Positions 1 to 9,192 of a DNA stretch of 64,000 nucleotides are shown here, piece by piece (within the stretch, counting starts at the first letter, position 1; the number at the start of each line of letters is the position of its first letter). Below the pieces are notes generated by a model that ran no database searches, was not told the DNA's origin, and saw nothing but the letters and a program-made list of their open reading frames with translations. The position numbers and the translations under genes are program-made. Origin of the DNA: Pontibacter harenae (GTDB taxonomy: Bacteria; Bacteroidota; Bacteroidia; Cytophagales; Hymenobacteraceae); NCBI RefSeq assembly GCF_020907245.1, contig NZ_JAJJWH010000005.1, forward strand, positions 62,001-126,000. Reading direction: 5' to 3'.

Positions 1-90
1 CTGGTAGTTTCCTTTGGTGGGTGCGTTCGTTTGAGCCTGTACCCCAACGCATACGAGTAGCAGGTAAAAAAAGAGTAATGTCTTCTTCAT
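1..90 (-). CDS. Partial exported protein (N-terminus only)
   Basis: The minus strand reads an ATG at position 90 followed by 30 codons running off the left edge. The peptide begins MKKTLLFFYLLLVCVGVQAQ, a typical Sec signal peptide: two lysines, a hydrophobic core and an A-Q cleavage site. Nothing of the mature protein is visible beyond ten residues, so no function can be given. It is divergent from atpD, 479 bases away. Confidence 0.6.
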   Translation of the reverse strand, partial: MKKTLLFFYLLLVCVGVQAQTNAPTKGNYQ

Positions 91-2075
<1,985 letters not shown>

Positions 2076-2088
2076 TTTAATCAGTTCC

Positions 2089-2160
2089 GAGTTCTGAGTC
2101 ACGAGTTCTGAGTTGTTCATCAACCTTTACTCATGACTCAGAACTCGTGACTCAGAACTC
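2089..2160. repeat. Perfect 25-bp inverted repeat between atpD and atpC
   Basis: Arms at 2089-2113 and 2136-2160 are exact reverse complements, separated by a 22-base loop. Each arm is itself built from two copies of the word GAGTTCTGAGT separated by CAC. The element ends 6 bases before the atpC start, so any atpDC transcript would carry a large hairpin just ahead of atpC. There is no T-tract, so it is not a classical terminator. It resembles the other word-built hairpins at 9121-9182 and 25184-25360 in design, not in sequence. Confidence 0.85.
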
Positions 2161-2166
2161 ATAAAA

Positions 2167-2412
2167 ATGTATTTAGAAATAATCACACCAGATAAAAAGG
2201 TTTTTGCCGGTGAGGTGGATGCGGCTCAGTTTCCTGGAACAAATGGTTCTTTTGAGGTGCTGAACTCACACGCGCCTCTCATCAGTACACTTGATAAAGG
2301 CAGTATCCGTATCACAACCAAAAGCGGTTCAGAGTTATACACTGTGGATGGTGGTGTGGTAGAAGTACTCAACAACAAGATCATTGTATTGGCTGAGTCT
2401 GTTACTGAATAG
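2167..2412 (+). CDS. atpC: F1Fo ATP synthase subunit epsilon, short form
   Basis: Epsilon subunit of the ATP synthase central stalk. The 81 residues cover only the N-terminal beta-sandwich domain (MYLEIITPDKKVFAGEV at the start, an EVLNSHAPLIS-type loop, and a VDGGVVEVLNNKIIVLAE strand set). The C-terminal helical hairpin of the usual 130-140-residue protein is absent, and the frame ends naturally just before a strong terminator, so this is not a truncation by mutation. Short AtpC proteins are, as I recall, normal in Bacteroidota. Loss of the helices means epsilon-type inhibition of ATP hydrolysis through those helices is unlikely. It is presumably co-transcribed with atpD, with the inverted repeat in between. 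Confidence 0.92.
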   Translation: MYLEIITPDKKVFAGEVDAAQFPGTNGSFEVLNSHAPLISTLDKGSIRITTKSGSELYTVDGGVVEVLNNKIIVLAESVTE

Positions 2413-2437
2413 TATTTAATATTAGTGAACGATAGTG

Positions 2438-2475
2438 AAAGCGCCTCCTGACAATCAGGAGGCGCTTTTTGTTTT
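2438..2475 (+). terminator. Rho-independent terminator of atpDC
   Basis: A perfect 14-bp stem (2438-2451 with 2455-2468) closed by a CAA loop, followed by TTGTTTT. It lies 26 bases after the atpC stop. Confidence 0.9.
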
Positions 2476-2545
2476 AAAGGCTACACAGAATTAGGCTTTT
2501 ATATTTTCTGCTTATATTTAAGAAATCTTATCACACTACATCATT

Positions 2546-3676
2546 ATGTCTCGCATACAACCTAAAACAACTCCAATATATCAAACATCCGTTTTCACGT
2601 TTCAGGACCTGAACGAACTGGAGCAGTATTTTGAGGAACCAGGGAAACAGTACATGTACACCCGTTACGGAAATCCTAATTCAGACGAGTTGGCAGAAGG
2701 GATAAACAAATTGGAAGGTGGAGCAGGAGCAGTGGTAACCTCTTCGGGTATGTCGGCAATACTAGCAGCTGTTTTTAGCTACTGCCAGGCAGGAGATCAT
2801 TTGCTGTGTGCGGAAGAGATTTATGGCGGCTCTAGTACGTTGCTATCGCAGGAGTTAGAGCGGTTAGGTATAACCGTAACCTATGTGCCAAATGAAGAGC
2901 TGTACGAGATAAGTAATTATGTACAGCCAAACACAAAACTGTTGTTAACCGAGACCATGAGTAACCCGCTGCTGCAGGTAATGGATGTGGATAAACTGGT
3001 ACAGGAGACTAAAAGAGCGGGCATAAAGTTAGTGATAGATAACACCTTCGCAACGCCTATACTTACCAAACCGCTTGCACTAGGTGCCGACATGGTGATT
3101 CATAGCGTAACCAAATACCTTTCTGGCCACAGCGATGTAACAGCAGGTGTGGTAGTGGCAAAAGATGTAGAAGACTATAACAGGGCAAAAAAAGTCATGA
3201 TGGTTTTCGGACTGAATCTGAGTCCCTTCGAAAGCTGGCTTGCCGCTCGAGGATTGAAAACACTTCGCCTGCGTATGCGGCAGCATAGCAGTAATGCGCT
3301 TGCTATCGCTAAATTTCTGCAGCAGCACCCCAAAGTGAAGCAGGTATGGTATCCAGGGTTAGAAAGCCATGCACAGCAGGAGGTAGCCGCAAAGCAAGGT
3401 AATGGTTTATTCGGAGGAATGTTATCGTTTCAGATAAGCGATGAGTTGGAAGACGTAAACAAGTTTATGCAGGAACTGCAACAGATTCCGTTTGCTCCAT
3501 CGCTTGCTGGTGTTAGCACTTCCATATCTCACCCACTGAGTACTTCGCATCGTGCGCTTACACCCGAAAAACAGCAAAAGTTGGGTATAACCTTGGGGGT
3601 AATTCGTTTGTCGGTAGGCATAGAAGAGCCCGAAGAATTGATCTCTGACTTAAAGCAGGCGCTAGAAAAGATATAG
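2546..3676 (+). CDS. Transsulfuration PLP enzyme (cystathionine gamma-synthase/beta-lyase family)
   Basis: A Cys/Met-metabolism PLP-dependent enzyme of 376 residues, family-typical length. Visible features are YTRYGNPN (38-45, substrate/cofactor contacts from the neighbouring subunit), SSGMSAI (66-72, phosphate loop), VIDNTFATP with Asp165 contacting the pyridine nitrogen, and SVTKYLSGHSD with Lys190 as the Schiff-base lysine. A SLG-like C-terminal stretch, IRLSVGIEEPEELI, is also present. The family includes cystathionine gamma-synthase, beta-lyase, gamma-lyase and O-acetylhomoserine sulfhydrylase, and the sequence alone does not let me choose. It appears monocistronic: an atpC terminator precedes it and convergent genes follow. 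Confidence 0.9.
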   Translation: MSRIQPKTTPIYQTSVFTFQDLNELEQYFEEPGKQYMYTRYGNPNSDELAEGINKLEGGAGAVVTSSGMSAILAAVFSYCQAGDHLLCAEEIYGGSSTLLSQELERLGITVTYVPNEELYEISNYVQPNTKLLLTETMSNPLLQVMDVDKLVQETKRAGIKLVIDNTFATPILTKPLALGADMVIHSVTKYLSGHSDVTAGVVVAKDVEDYNRAKKVMMVFGLNLSPFESWLAARGLKTLRLRMRQHSSNALAIAKFLQQHPKVKQVWYPGLESHAQQEVAAKQGNGLFGGMLSFQISDELEDVNKFMQELQQIPFAPSLAGVSTSISHPLSTSHRALTPEKQQKLGITLGVIRLSVGIEEPEELISDLKQALEKI

Positions 3677-3684
3677 TTGAAGGA

Positions 3685-3716
3685 GAGGCTTGGTAGCTTA
3701 TAGGCTGCCAAGCCTC
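3685..3716. terminator. Hairpin between convergent genes, possible bidirectional terminator
   Basis: A 13-bp stem (3685-3697 with 3704-3716, one T-G wobble) lies between the transsulfuration gene and the convergent aminotransferase gene and includes the last codons of the latter. A short T-run (AGTTTTT) follows only after a gap on the plus strand, so termination is plausible but not certain. Confidence 0.4.
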
Positions 3717-4834
3717 CGCTCAATAGTTTTTACTACTTTCTCCAGTTCCTCTTCTGTTAAGTTGCTGCTGCTAGGCAGGCACAGGCCTCGTTCAAAAAGT
3801 TGGCCACTGAGGTTATCGCCGTAGTAAGGTGTGCTCTGGTAAAGCGGCTGAAGATGCATTGGCTTCCAAAGTGGGCGTGCATCAATGTTCTGTTCCTCTA
3901 AGGCAAGCCGTAACTGCCCTGGTGTAATACCAAGTTCAGGATTGATGAGTACAGTTGTAAGCCAGCGGTTAGAGAACACATTTTTGGGTTCTGGTAAAAA
4001 CTCCAACCCTTTCTCGCGGAGGCGCTCTTTATAGAAATTATAAACCTCCCGACGCTCTTTTACTCTTCTCTCTAGAACTTCTATCTGACCACGCCCTATA
4101 CCTGCACTGATATTACTGAGGAGGTAGTTGTAGCCCATGTGGGAGTGCTGATAATGCGGTGCAGCATCCTTGGCCTGGCCTGCCAGGAAGCGTGTATGAT
4201 CAGCAAGTTTCTTATCGTTTGTTACAAGTGCGCCGCCACCAGACGTGGTAATAATCTTGTTTCCGTTAAATGAAAAGATTCCTGCCTGACCTAAGGTGCC
4301 TACTTGATGACCAAAGTATCGGGAACCTAATGCTTCAGCTGCGTCCTCCACTACAGGAATATTATACTCTTCGGCAATGGCCATTATTTCTTTTACTTTG
4401 GCAGGCATGCCATACAGGTGCACCAGCAAAATACAGGACAGCTTTTTGCCCAGGCGCAGGCGCTCTTCAATAGCCTGGCGCAAGGTCTGTGGGCACATGT
4501 TCCACGTTTCGGCCTCGCTTTCTACAAGAACAGGTGTAGCGCCTAGGTATAAAATAGGATTAGCACTAGCCACAAATGTAAATGTGCTACAAAGTACTTC
4601 GTCGCCTGCCTGTACACCAACCGCCTGTAGGGCCAGGTGAATGGCGGCAGTTCCAGAATTAAGCGCAACGGCATGCTGTGCGTTCGTATGCTGGCAGATG
4701 TCGTGTTCAAACCCAGGTATGTTAGGACCTACAGTCGTTACCCAGTTATCTTCCAGGGCCTTATCTACATAGTTCTTTTCATGCCCGCCCATGTGCGGTA
4801 CCGATAGAAAAATACGTCCTGGCTTATAGATCAT
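3698..4834 (-). CDS. DegT/DnrJ/EryC1 sugar aminotransferase (PglE-like)
   Basis: A PLP-dependent aminotransferase that would aminate a nucleotide-linked keto-sugar. The 378 residues carry the fold's landmarks: LNSGTAAIHLAL (59-70), VVEDAAEALGS (161-171, with the cofactor-binding Asp) and SFNGNKIITTSGGG with the likely PLP lysine at 193. The start ATG overlaps the stop of the upstream acetyltransferase by four bases (ATGA), so the two are translationally coupled. With the NeuD/PglD-like acetyltransferase and PglC-like sugar transferase upstream, the set matches the order and logic of UDP-diacetylbacillosamine synthesis (PglE, PglD) and its transfer to a lipid carrier (PglC). The substrate is inferred from context. 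A PglF-type dehydratase is not in the window. Confidence 0.88.
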   Translation of the reverse strand: MIYKPGRIFLSVPHMGGHEKNYVDKALEDNWVTTVGPNIPGFEHDICQHTNAQHAVALNSGTAAIHLALQAVGVQAGDEVLCSTFTFVASANPILYLGATPVLVESEAETWNMCPQTLRQAIEERLRLGKKLSCILLVHLYGMPAKVKEIMAIAEEYNIPVVEDAAEALGSRYFGHQVGTLGQAGIFSFNGNKIITTSGGGALVTNDKKLADHTRFLAGQAKDAAPHYQHSHMGYNYLLSNISAGIGRGQIEVLERRVKERREVYNFYKERLREKGLEFLPEPKNVFSNRWLTTVLINPELGITPGQLRLALEEQNIDARPLWKPMHLQPLYQSTPYYGDNLSGQLFERGLCLPSSSNLTEEELEKVVKTIERRLGSL

Positions 4835-5481
4835 GTTTTTACAACTTTTGCGGGTACGCCTACTGCTGTACAGCCTGCAGGCATAGGTTTAGTTACTACG
4901 GCACCAGCCCCAATTTGGGTGTTGGCACCAACGTTAATGCCTTGTAAAATGGCTGCATTAGTGCCAACATACACGCCTGTTTCCAATACAACGGCTCCAG
5001 AAATATTTACACCAGGCATAACAGACACAAAGTCTTTTAGAATAGCATCATGGCCGATGGTGCAGTTCAGGTTTACGAAAACATGCTTGCCAATGCTGAT
5101 GTTGGTGGTTAAAATAGTGCCTTGTGCTAACACAACACCAGTTCCTAACTGAATATGCTGATACGGCTTAACCTGTACCTGCGGATGCACCAGCGTAGGA
5201 AAACTAATTTTGACATTCAGCTCCAACTGAGTAACGATAGCTCTTTTTATCTGAGGATTCCCGATTGCGATTACCACCTGTAGTTCGTAGTCCGTGGAAG
5301 CCAGCGCTGTAATGGTGCCGAGATAAGGAAAGCAGTTTATCGCTGTGCCAGCCAAAGAAGTATCGTCATCATAAAAGCCCAGAATGTTCCACTGTGCTGG
5401 CTGTGCTTCGTTTAGCTGATGTAGCATGACAAGCATTTCCCGCCCTAAACCACCTGCACCTACTATGGCAATATCTTTCAT
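4831..5481 (-). CDS. Sugar O/N-acetyltransferase, NeuD/PglD family
   Basis: A 216-residue acetyltransferase. The N-terminus is a small Rossmann-like domain (IVGAGGLGREM, residues 6-16). The C-terminal half is a left-handed beta-helix of hexapeptide repeats, with the likely catalytic base His144 in TIGHDAIL and the terminal cap reading AVGVPAKVV. It would acetylate the amino-sugar nucleotide made by the aminotransferase encoded next, whose start overlaps its stop. The upstream sugar-transferase gene ends one base before this ATG. This tight packing indicates a single operon read from about 6.1 kb to 3.7 kb. PglD is the closest functional model; NeuD-type sialic acid acetylation is the alternative. 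Confidence 0.87.
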   Translation of the reverse strand: MKDIAIVGAGGLGREMLVMLHQLNEAQPAQWNILGFYDDDTSLAGTAINCFPYLGTITALASTDYELQVVIAIGNPQIKRAIVTQLELNVKISFPTLVHPQVQVKPYQHIQLGTGVVLAQGTILTTNISIGKHVFVNLNCTIGHDAILKDFVSVMPGVNISGAVVLETGVYVGTNAAILQGINVGANTQIGAGAVVTKPMPAGCTAVGVPAKVVKT

Positions 5482-5482
5482 G

Positions 5483-6091
5483 TTAAGAACTCAGGCTTTC
5501 AAACTTGGGGGCAGTGGTATAACCTGCTGTGTTCACGTCAGCGCCAACTAATACCTTTTGCATTGTTTTGGCTAGTATGAGTACATCAGTTTTAAAAGAA
5601 AAGTGTTCAACATACCAGACATCATACCCAAACTTATTTTCCCAGCTAATAGCATTACGGCCGTTTACCTGTGCCCACCCCGTTATACCTGGCTTTACCT
5701 CATGGCGACGCGCCTGCTGAGGTGTGTAAAGCGGAAGGTACTCCATCAGTAGCGGACGAGGTCCAACCAGGCTCATATCGCCACACAGTACATTAAATAG
5801 CTGCGGAATTTCATCCAAAGATGTTTTGCGAACAAACGTGCCAATTAGGGTAAGGCGGTGGCTATCGGGGAGTAAAAAACCATGGGCATCGCGGGCATCG
5901 GTCATAGTTTTGAACTTATAGATATAGAAAGGCTTGCCCTGCAGGCCAGGACGCTGCTGCTTGAACAGAATAGCGCCTCTGTTTGCAAAAGCCAGAAGTA
6001 CGGCAACAGCGAGCAACATGGGTAAGCTTATAAGCAGTATACCCAGCGCCAACACTACATCTATTAATCGTTTGCCGTATTTCTGATACAT
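5483..6091 (-). CDS. Polyprenyl-phosphate sugar-1-phosphate transferase (PglC-like)
   Basis: A membrane-bound bacterial sugar transferase that starts lipid-linked glycan synthesis by moving a sugar phosphate onto undecaprenyl phosphate. It has one hydrophobic N-terminal segment (about [20 protein letters not shown]), then [18 protein letters not shown] with the Asp-Glu pair, [10 protein letters not shown] and [13 protein letters not shown], all hallmark motifs. The frame can be extended to an ATG at 6142 (219 residues). I prefer the ATG at 6091 (202 residues) because it places the membrane segment right after [11 protein letters not shown] as in the small PglC type, and a -7-like box (TAAATTCG, minus strand) lies in the extension. 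Another minus-strand -7-like box (TACTTTTG) is at 6236-6243. First gene of the Pgl-like operon. Confidence 0.88.
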   Translation of the reverse strand: MYQKYGKRLIDVVLALGILLISLPMLLAVAVLLAFANRGAILFKQQRPGLQGKPFYIYKFKTMTDARDAHGFLLPDSHRLTLIGTFVRKTSLDEIPQLFNVLCGDMSLVGPRPLLMEYLPLYTPQQARRHEVKPGITGWAQVNGRNAISWENKFGYDVWYVEHFSFKTDVLILAKTMQKVLVGADVNTAGYTTAPKFESLSS

Positions 6092-6170
6092 AACCTGGTA
6101 AAGGTGGTACGAATTTACATTTTTATTCTTTTTGAAACACAAACGACCTTGCTTAGATTCAAAACAATGC

Positions 6171-6189
6171 GTTACAGCATGCTGTTAAC
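6171..6189. promoter_or_regulatory. Palindrome upstream of the Pgl-like operon
   Basis: The 12-bp perfect palindrome ACAGCATGCTGT (6174-6185) is flanked by GTT on the left and TAAC on the right, making a nearly symmetric 19-base site in the divergent region between the Pgl-like operon and ispE. It could be an operator; no regulator gene is adjacent. Confidence 0.25.
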
Positions 6190-6257
6190 GTTTCTAAATC
6201 AGCATCTCTAAAGCGTAAAGCATTAGCTTCTTTATCAAAAGTATGTCTTTTTACGTC

Positions 6258-6286
6258 TTGATACTGGTATCTTCTTACGTAATTTG
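6258..6286 (+). promoter_or_regulatory. Possible ispE promoter
   Basis: A TTG at 6258-6260 and GTAATTTG at 6279-6286 approximate the Bacteroidota -33/-7 pattern with 18-base spacing, although the TA of the -7 box is displaced by one base. The predicted start of transcription would be about a dozen bases before the ispE ATG. Confidence 0.35.
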
Positions 6287-6304
6287 CGATTTAAATTATA
6301 AACT

Positions 6305-7114
6305 ATGCTCGACTTCCCAAACGCGAAGCTTAATATCGGCTTATCAATCACGGCTAAAAGACCAGATGGCTTCCATGACCTACAATCTTGTTTTTACCCC
6401 GTGAAATGGTGCGATGCGTTGGAAATACTGCCTGCTACTGAAGAGAAGTTTACTACTTCTGGCTTGCCTGTGCCTGGAGATCCTGATGTCAACCTATGCC
6501 TGAAGGCTTATAGACTACTGAAAAAAGAGCATGATTTACCGCCTGTACACATGCACCTGCACAAGGTTATTCCTATGGGGGCTGGTTTGGGAGGCGGTTC
6601 TTCTGATGCTGCCTTTGTCTTGCGGATGCTGAACCAGCAATTCGAACTAAACCTGAGCGTTGACGAACTTCAGAACTATGCCCGCCAGTTAGGCAGCGAC
6701 TGTGCTTTTTTTATAGAAAACAAACCTGTGATAGCTGTTGAAAAGGGAGATGTTTTTCAGCCTTTCGAGCTCGATTTAAGTGGCTACAGTTGTGTGGTTG
6801 TTTACCCAGGTATACACATTACAACTGCCGAGGCTTATGGAAACGTGTTGCCTAAAGAGCCAAGTTGCGGTATAGGCCTGCTGCTAAAGCAGGATGTAAG
6901 GGTTTGGCCTGATATCTTAAAGAATGACTTCGAAGAGGCTCTTTTTCCAAAATATCCAGAGTTGCCGCAGCTAAAGGAGAAGCTCTACAAGGCAGGTGCT
7001 GTGTATGCCGCCATGACGGGCTCTGGTTCCGCTATTTATGGTTTGTTCAAAGGGGAAGTTCCAGCAGATTTAGTCTTTCCCGATCATTACCTCCTCTGGA
7101 AAGGATTGCTTTAG
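6305..7114 (+). CDS. ispE: 4-(cytidine 5'-diphospho)-2-C-methyl-D-erythritol kinase
   Basis: GHMP-family kinase of the non-mevalonate (MEP) isoprenoid pathway, phosphorylating CDP-methylerythritol. The 269 residues include the N-terminal NAKLNIGL motif with the conserved lysine (Lys8), the glycine-rich ATP loop PMGAGLGGGSSDAA (90-103), the catalytic-type aspartate in GSDCAFF (Asp132), and the C-terminal MTGSGSAIYGLF motif. The start at 6305 is the first ATG giving the family-typical N-terminus. The last 45 bases overlap the convergently transcribed EamA transporter gene. Confidence 0.95.
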   Translation: MLDFPNAKLNIGLSITAKRPDGFHDLQSCFYPVKWCDALEILPATEEKFTTSGLPVPGDPDVNLCLKAYRLLKKEHDLPPVHMHLHKVIPMGAGLGGGSSDAAFVLRMLNQQFELNLSVDELQNYARQLGSDCAFFIENKPVIAVEKGDVFQPFELDLSGYSCVVVYPGIHITTAEAYGNVLPKEPSCGIGLLLKQDVRVWPDILKNDFEEALFPKYPELPQLKEKLYKAGAVYAAMTGSGSAIYGLFKGEVPADLVFPDHYLLWKGLL

Positions 7115-8011
7115 TTTATGTTGCCTTTTAGAATAAGAATCCAGGATAGGGTAGATAAACACACTTAGCAGGATTACGCCAGCTCCATAGTAAAAGTCTA
7201 TCGTCATCTGCTTGTTTTCGTTAAAGATGATCCATGCTAGAATGATGCCATAAACGGGCTCCAGGTTTACGGTCAGGTTCATGGTGTAGGCCGAGATCTT
7301 CTGCATGATGCGCACAGAAGCCGTATAGGCATACACGGTGCAGGCCAGCGCCAATATCAGCAGGTACACGGCATCCATCGTGCTCATGGTTAAATCTACC
7401 CCCTCCACGCCTGTAAATAGCGTCACGTAAAGCGGGAAGAACAAAGCAGTGCAGAGGCAGGCACCAGACATTTCATAAAAAGTGATGGTGGTGGAAGGGT
7501 GTTGCTTCGCCAGCTTTGCGTTGATGATGGTAAAAATTGAGCCCAGAAAGGCAGCGCCTATTGCCATAGCTATACCTATTCTGCTGTCAAACTGTGTTTC
7601 GGAACGGAAAATGATGTAAAGGCCCAGCAGGATGAGCAGAGCCAAAAATATCTCGTGAGGCTTTATTTTTTTCTTTGTGAAAAGAGGTTCTAGCAGTGCT
7701 GTCCAGAGGCTGCAGGTAGCCATACCCACCAAACAGATAGACACAGAAGCCACACGAGCAGAGGCAAAAAACAGGATCCAGTGTGCTGCAATCAAGAAAC
7801 CTACGCCTACCATTTTAAGCACCTTGCCACGGCCCAGCCAGAAAGGCGTTCCACGCTTGTACATAATGCCAGCAAGTGCTAACGCTGTAATTAAGGTTCT
7901 GAGGAAAACCAGCTCCACTTCTGGTATCGTAATCAGCTTGCCTAGTATGGCTGTAAAGCCCCACAAGAAAATGATAAAGTGGAGCTCCAGGTAATCCTTC
8001 AGTCGTGGCAT
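7070..8011 (-). CDS. EamA/DMT-family transporter
   Basis: A drug/metabolite-superfamily permease of 313 residues with about ten hydrophobic segments in two five-helix halves, the usual EamA layout. The first half starts LHFIIFLWGFTAILGKL and the second contains GAAFLGSIFTIINAKL. The substrate cannot be told. Its ATG overlaps by one base with the TAA of the upstream LptG-like gene (TAATG), so it is probably read as the third gene of the tgt group. Its 3' end runs 45 bases into ispE on the opposite strand. Confidence 0.85.
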   Translation of the reverse strand: MPRLKDYLELHFIIFLWGFTAILGKLITIPEVELVFLRTLITALALAGIMYKRGTPFWLGRGKVLKMVGVGFLIAAHWILFFASARVASVSICLVGMATCSLWTALLEPLFTKKKIKPHEIFLALLILLGLYIIFRSETQFDSRIGIAMAIGAAFLGSIFTIINAKLAKQHPSTTITFYEMSGACLCTALFFPLYVTLFTGVEGVDLTMSTMDAVYLLILALACTVYAYTASVRIMQKISAYTMNLTVNLEPVYGIILAWIIFNENKQMTIDFYYGAGVILLSVFIYPILDSYSKRQHKLKQSFPEEVMIGKD

Positions 8012-9087
8012 TAGCGCGGTATGTAGCGGTAAAGTATAAACCCGATGCCTGTGAAAATGGTCGTCGGAATCCAGGCAGCAATCATGGGGTCCAGATCGCC
8101 TACCTGAGCCAGGCTTCGGCTCGTAATTACAAAGATGATGAACACGAAAGCGAGGAAGAACCCAAGGGCAATTTGAAAACCCACACCGCCTCTGGCTTTA
8201 CGGGCACTCACAATCACTCCAATTACAGTCAGGATAATAATAGCAAAAGGATAGCTAAAACGCTCATACTTCTCTACCAGGTAAGTCTCTAAATCGTCTG
8301 CACCACGGCTGCGTTTTTGCTCTATAAAGCGGTTCAATTCTGTCAGTGTCATGGTCTGCTCCAACTTATAAGTGCTTTCGAAGTCTTTGGGGTGCATATC
8401 CAGGGTTGTATCTATAGGTTCGCCTTTGTAGATGGTTTCCTTCTGCCCATTAAATGTTCTGAGCTTGTAATTTGAGATATGCCATTTTTGAGCATCAGCA
8501 TTCCAACTGATCGTGCTTGCGGTTAGCTTTTGCTTTAGATTGGTGTCGTCGATGGTCTCCATCGCAAAATTATAACCAATGTGAGAGTTGTTGTTGTAGT
8601 TCTCCATGTACACATAAGTGTCTGGAGCTATTTTTATATGGATGTTGCGCCCCTCATACACATACTGGCTTTTAGTATATTTTACCTGAAAGGCTACACT
8701 TTCTTTGTTCGCATTTGGTATTACCCAACCTATAAGTACGAAAATAGCGGCGGCAATTATAGATGATCCCATAATGTACGGCACCAGCAACCTCCTAAAG
8801 CTAACACCACTGCTTAGTATGGCAACGATCTCGGTATGCGAGGCAAGCTTAGCTGTAACAAATACAGTGGCAATAAACACTGTAATGGGGCTCAGCATGT
8901 TTGCATAAAACGGGATCAGATTCAGGTAATAGTCAAATATGATCTCGGAGACAGGAACGTTGTTCTTAATAAAGTCATCGTTCTTCTCCGTAAAATCGAT
9001 CACGCAGATAACCGATACCAGTATCAGCACCACAAATACGAAAGTGGTGAGAAACTTATTAAGAATGTATTTGTCGAGTAGCTTCAA
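8011..9087 (-). CDS. LptF/LptG-family permease (lipopolysaccharide export)
   Basis: A YjgP/YjgQ-family inner-membrane protein of 358 residues. Three transmembrane segments at the N-terminus (starting LDKYILNKFLTTFVFVVL) and three at the C-terminus flank a periplasmic domain, as in LptF and LptG, the partners of the LptB ATPase in moving LPS to the outer membrane. The only start that preserves the conserved N-terminus is TTG at 9087; the next in-frame ATG lies well inside the first transmembrane block. It follows tgt after a 105-base spacer that holds a word-type hairpin. I cannot separate LptF from LptG by eye. Confidence 0.88.
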   Translation of the reverse strand: MKLLDKYILNKFLTTFVFVVLILVSVICVIDFTEKNDDFIKNNVPVSEIIFDYYLNLIPFYANMLSPITVFIATVFVTAKLASHTEIVAILSSGVSFRRLLVPYIMGSSIIAAAIFVLIGWVIPNANKESVAFQVKYTKSQYVYEGRNIHIKIAPDTYVYMENYNNNSHIGYNFAMETIDDTNLKQKLTASTISWNADAQKWHISNYKLRTFNGQKETIYKGEPIDTTLDMHPKDFESTYKLEQTMTLTELNRFIEQKRSRGADDLETYLVEKYERFSYPFAIIILTVIGVIVSARKARGGVGFQIALGFFLAFVFIIFVITSRSLAQVGDLDPMIAAWIPTTIFTGIGFILYRYIPR

Positions 9088-9120
9088 CTTTTTAAGTTAA
9101 GAGGTTATAAAGTTTTTTGA

Positions 9121-9182
9121 GTTAGAGATTTAGAGGGTTTAGGAGTTAAAGCGTTAACTTTTTAACTTTCTAAATCTCTAAC
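9121..9182. repeat. Word-built inverted repeat between tgt and the LptG-like gene
   Basis: Outer arms GTTAGAGATTTAGA (9121-9134) and its exact complement (9169-9182) enclose an inner pair AGTTAAA (9144-9150) and TTTAACT (9161-9167). The flanks contain further variants such as GGTTTAGGAG and TTCTAAATCCT. The whole spacer reads like shuffled copies of a short word. It sits inside an apparent operon and has no T-tract on the transcribed strand. Confidence 0.75.
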
Positions 9183-9192
9183 GTTCTAAATC

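Noticed and set aside
2476-2545. Possible SAM-type riboswitch before the transsulfuration gene
   Set aside because: The space after the atpC terminator is only about 70 bases and shows no conserved stem set.
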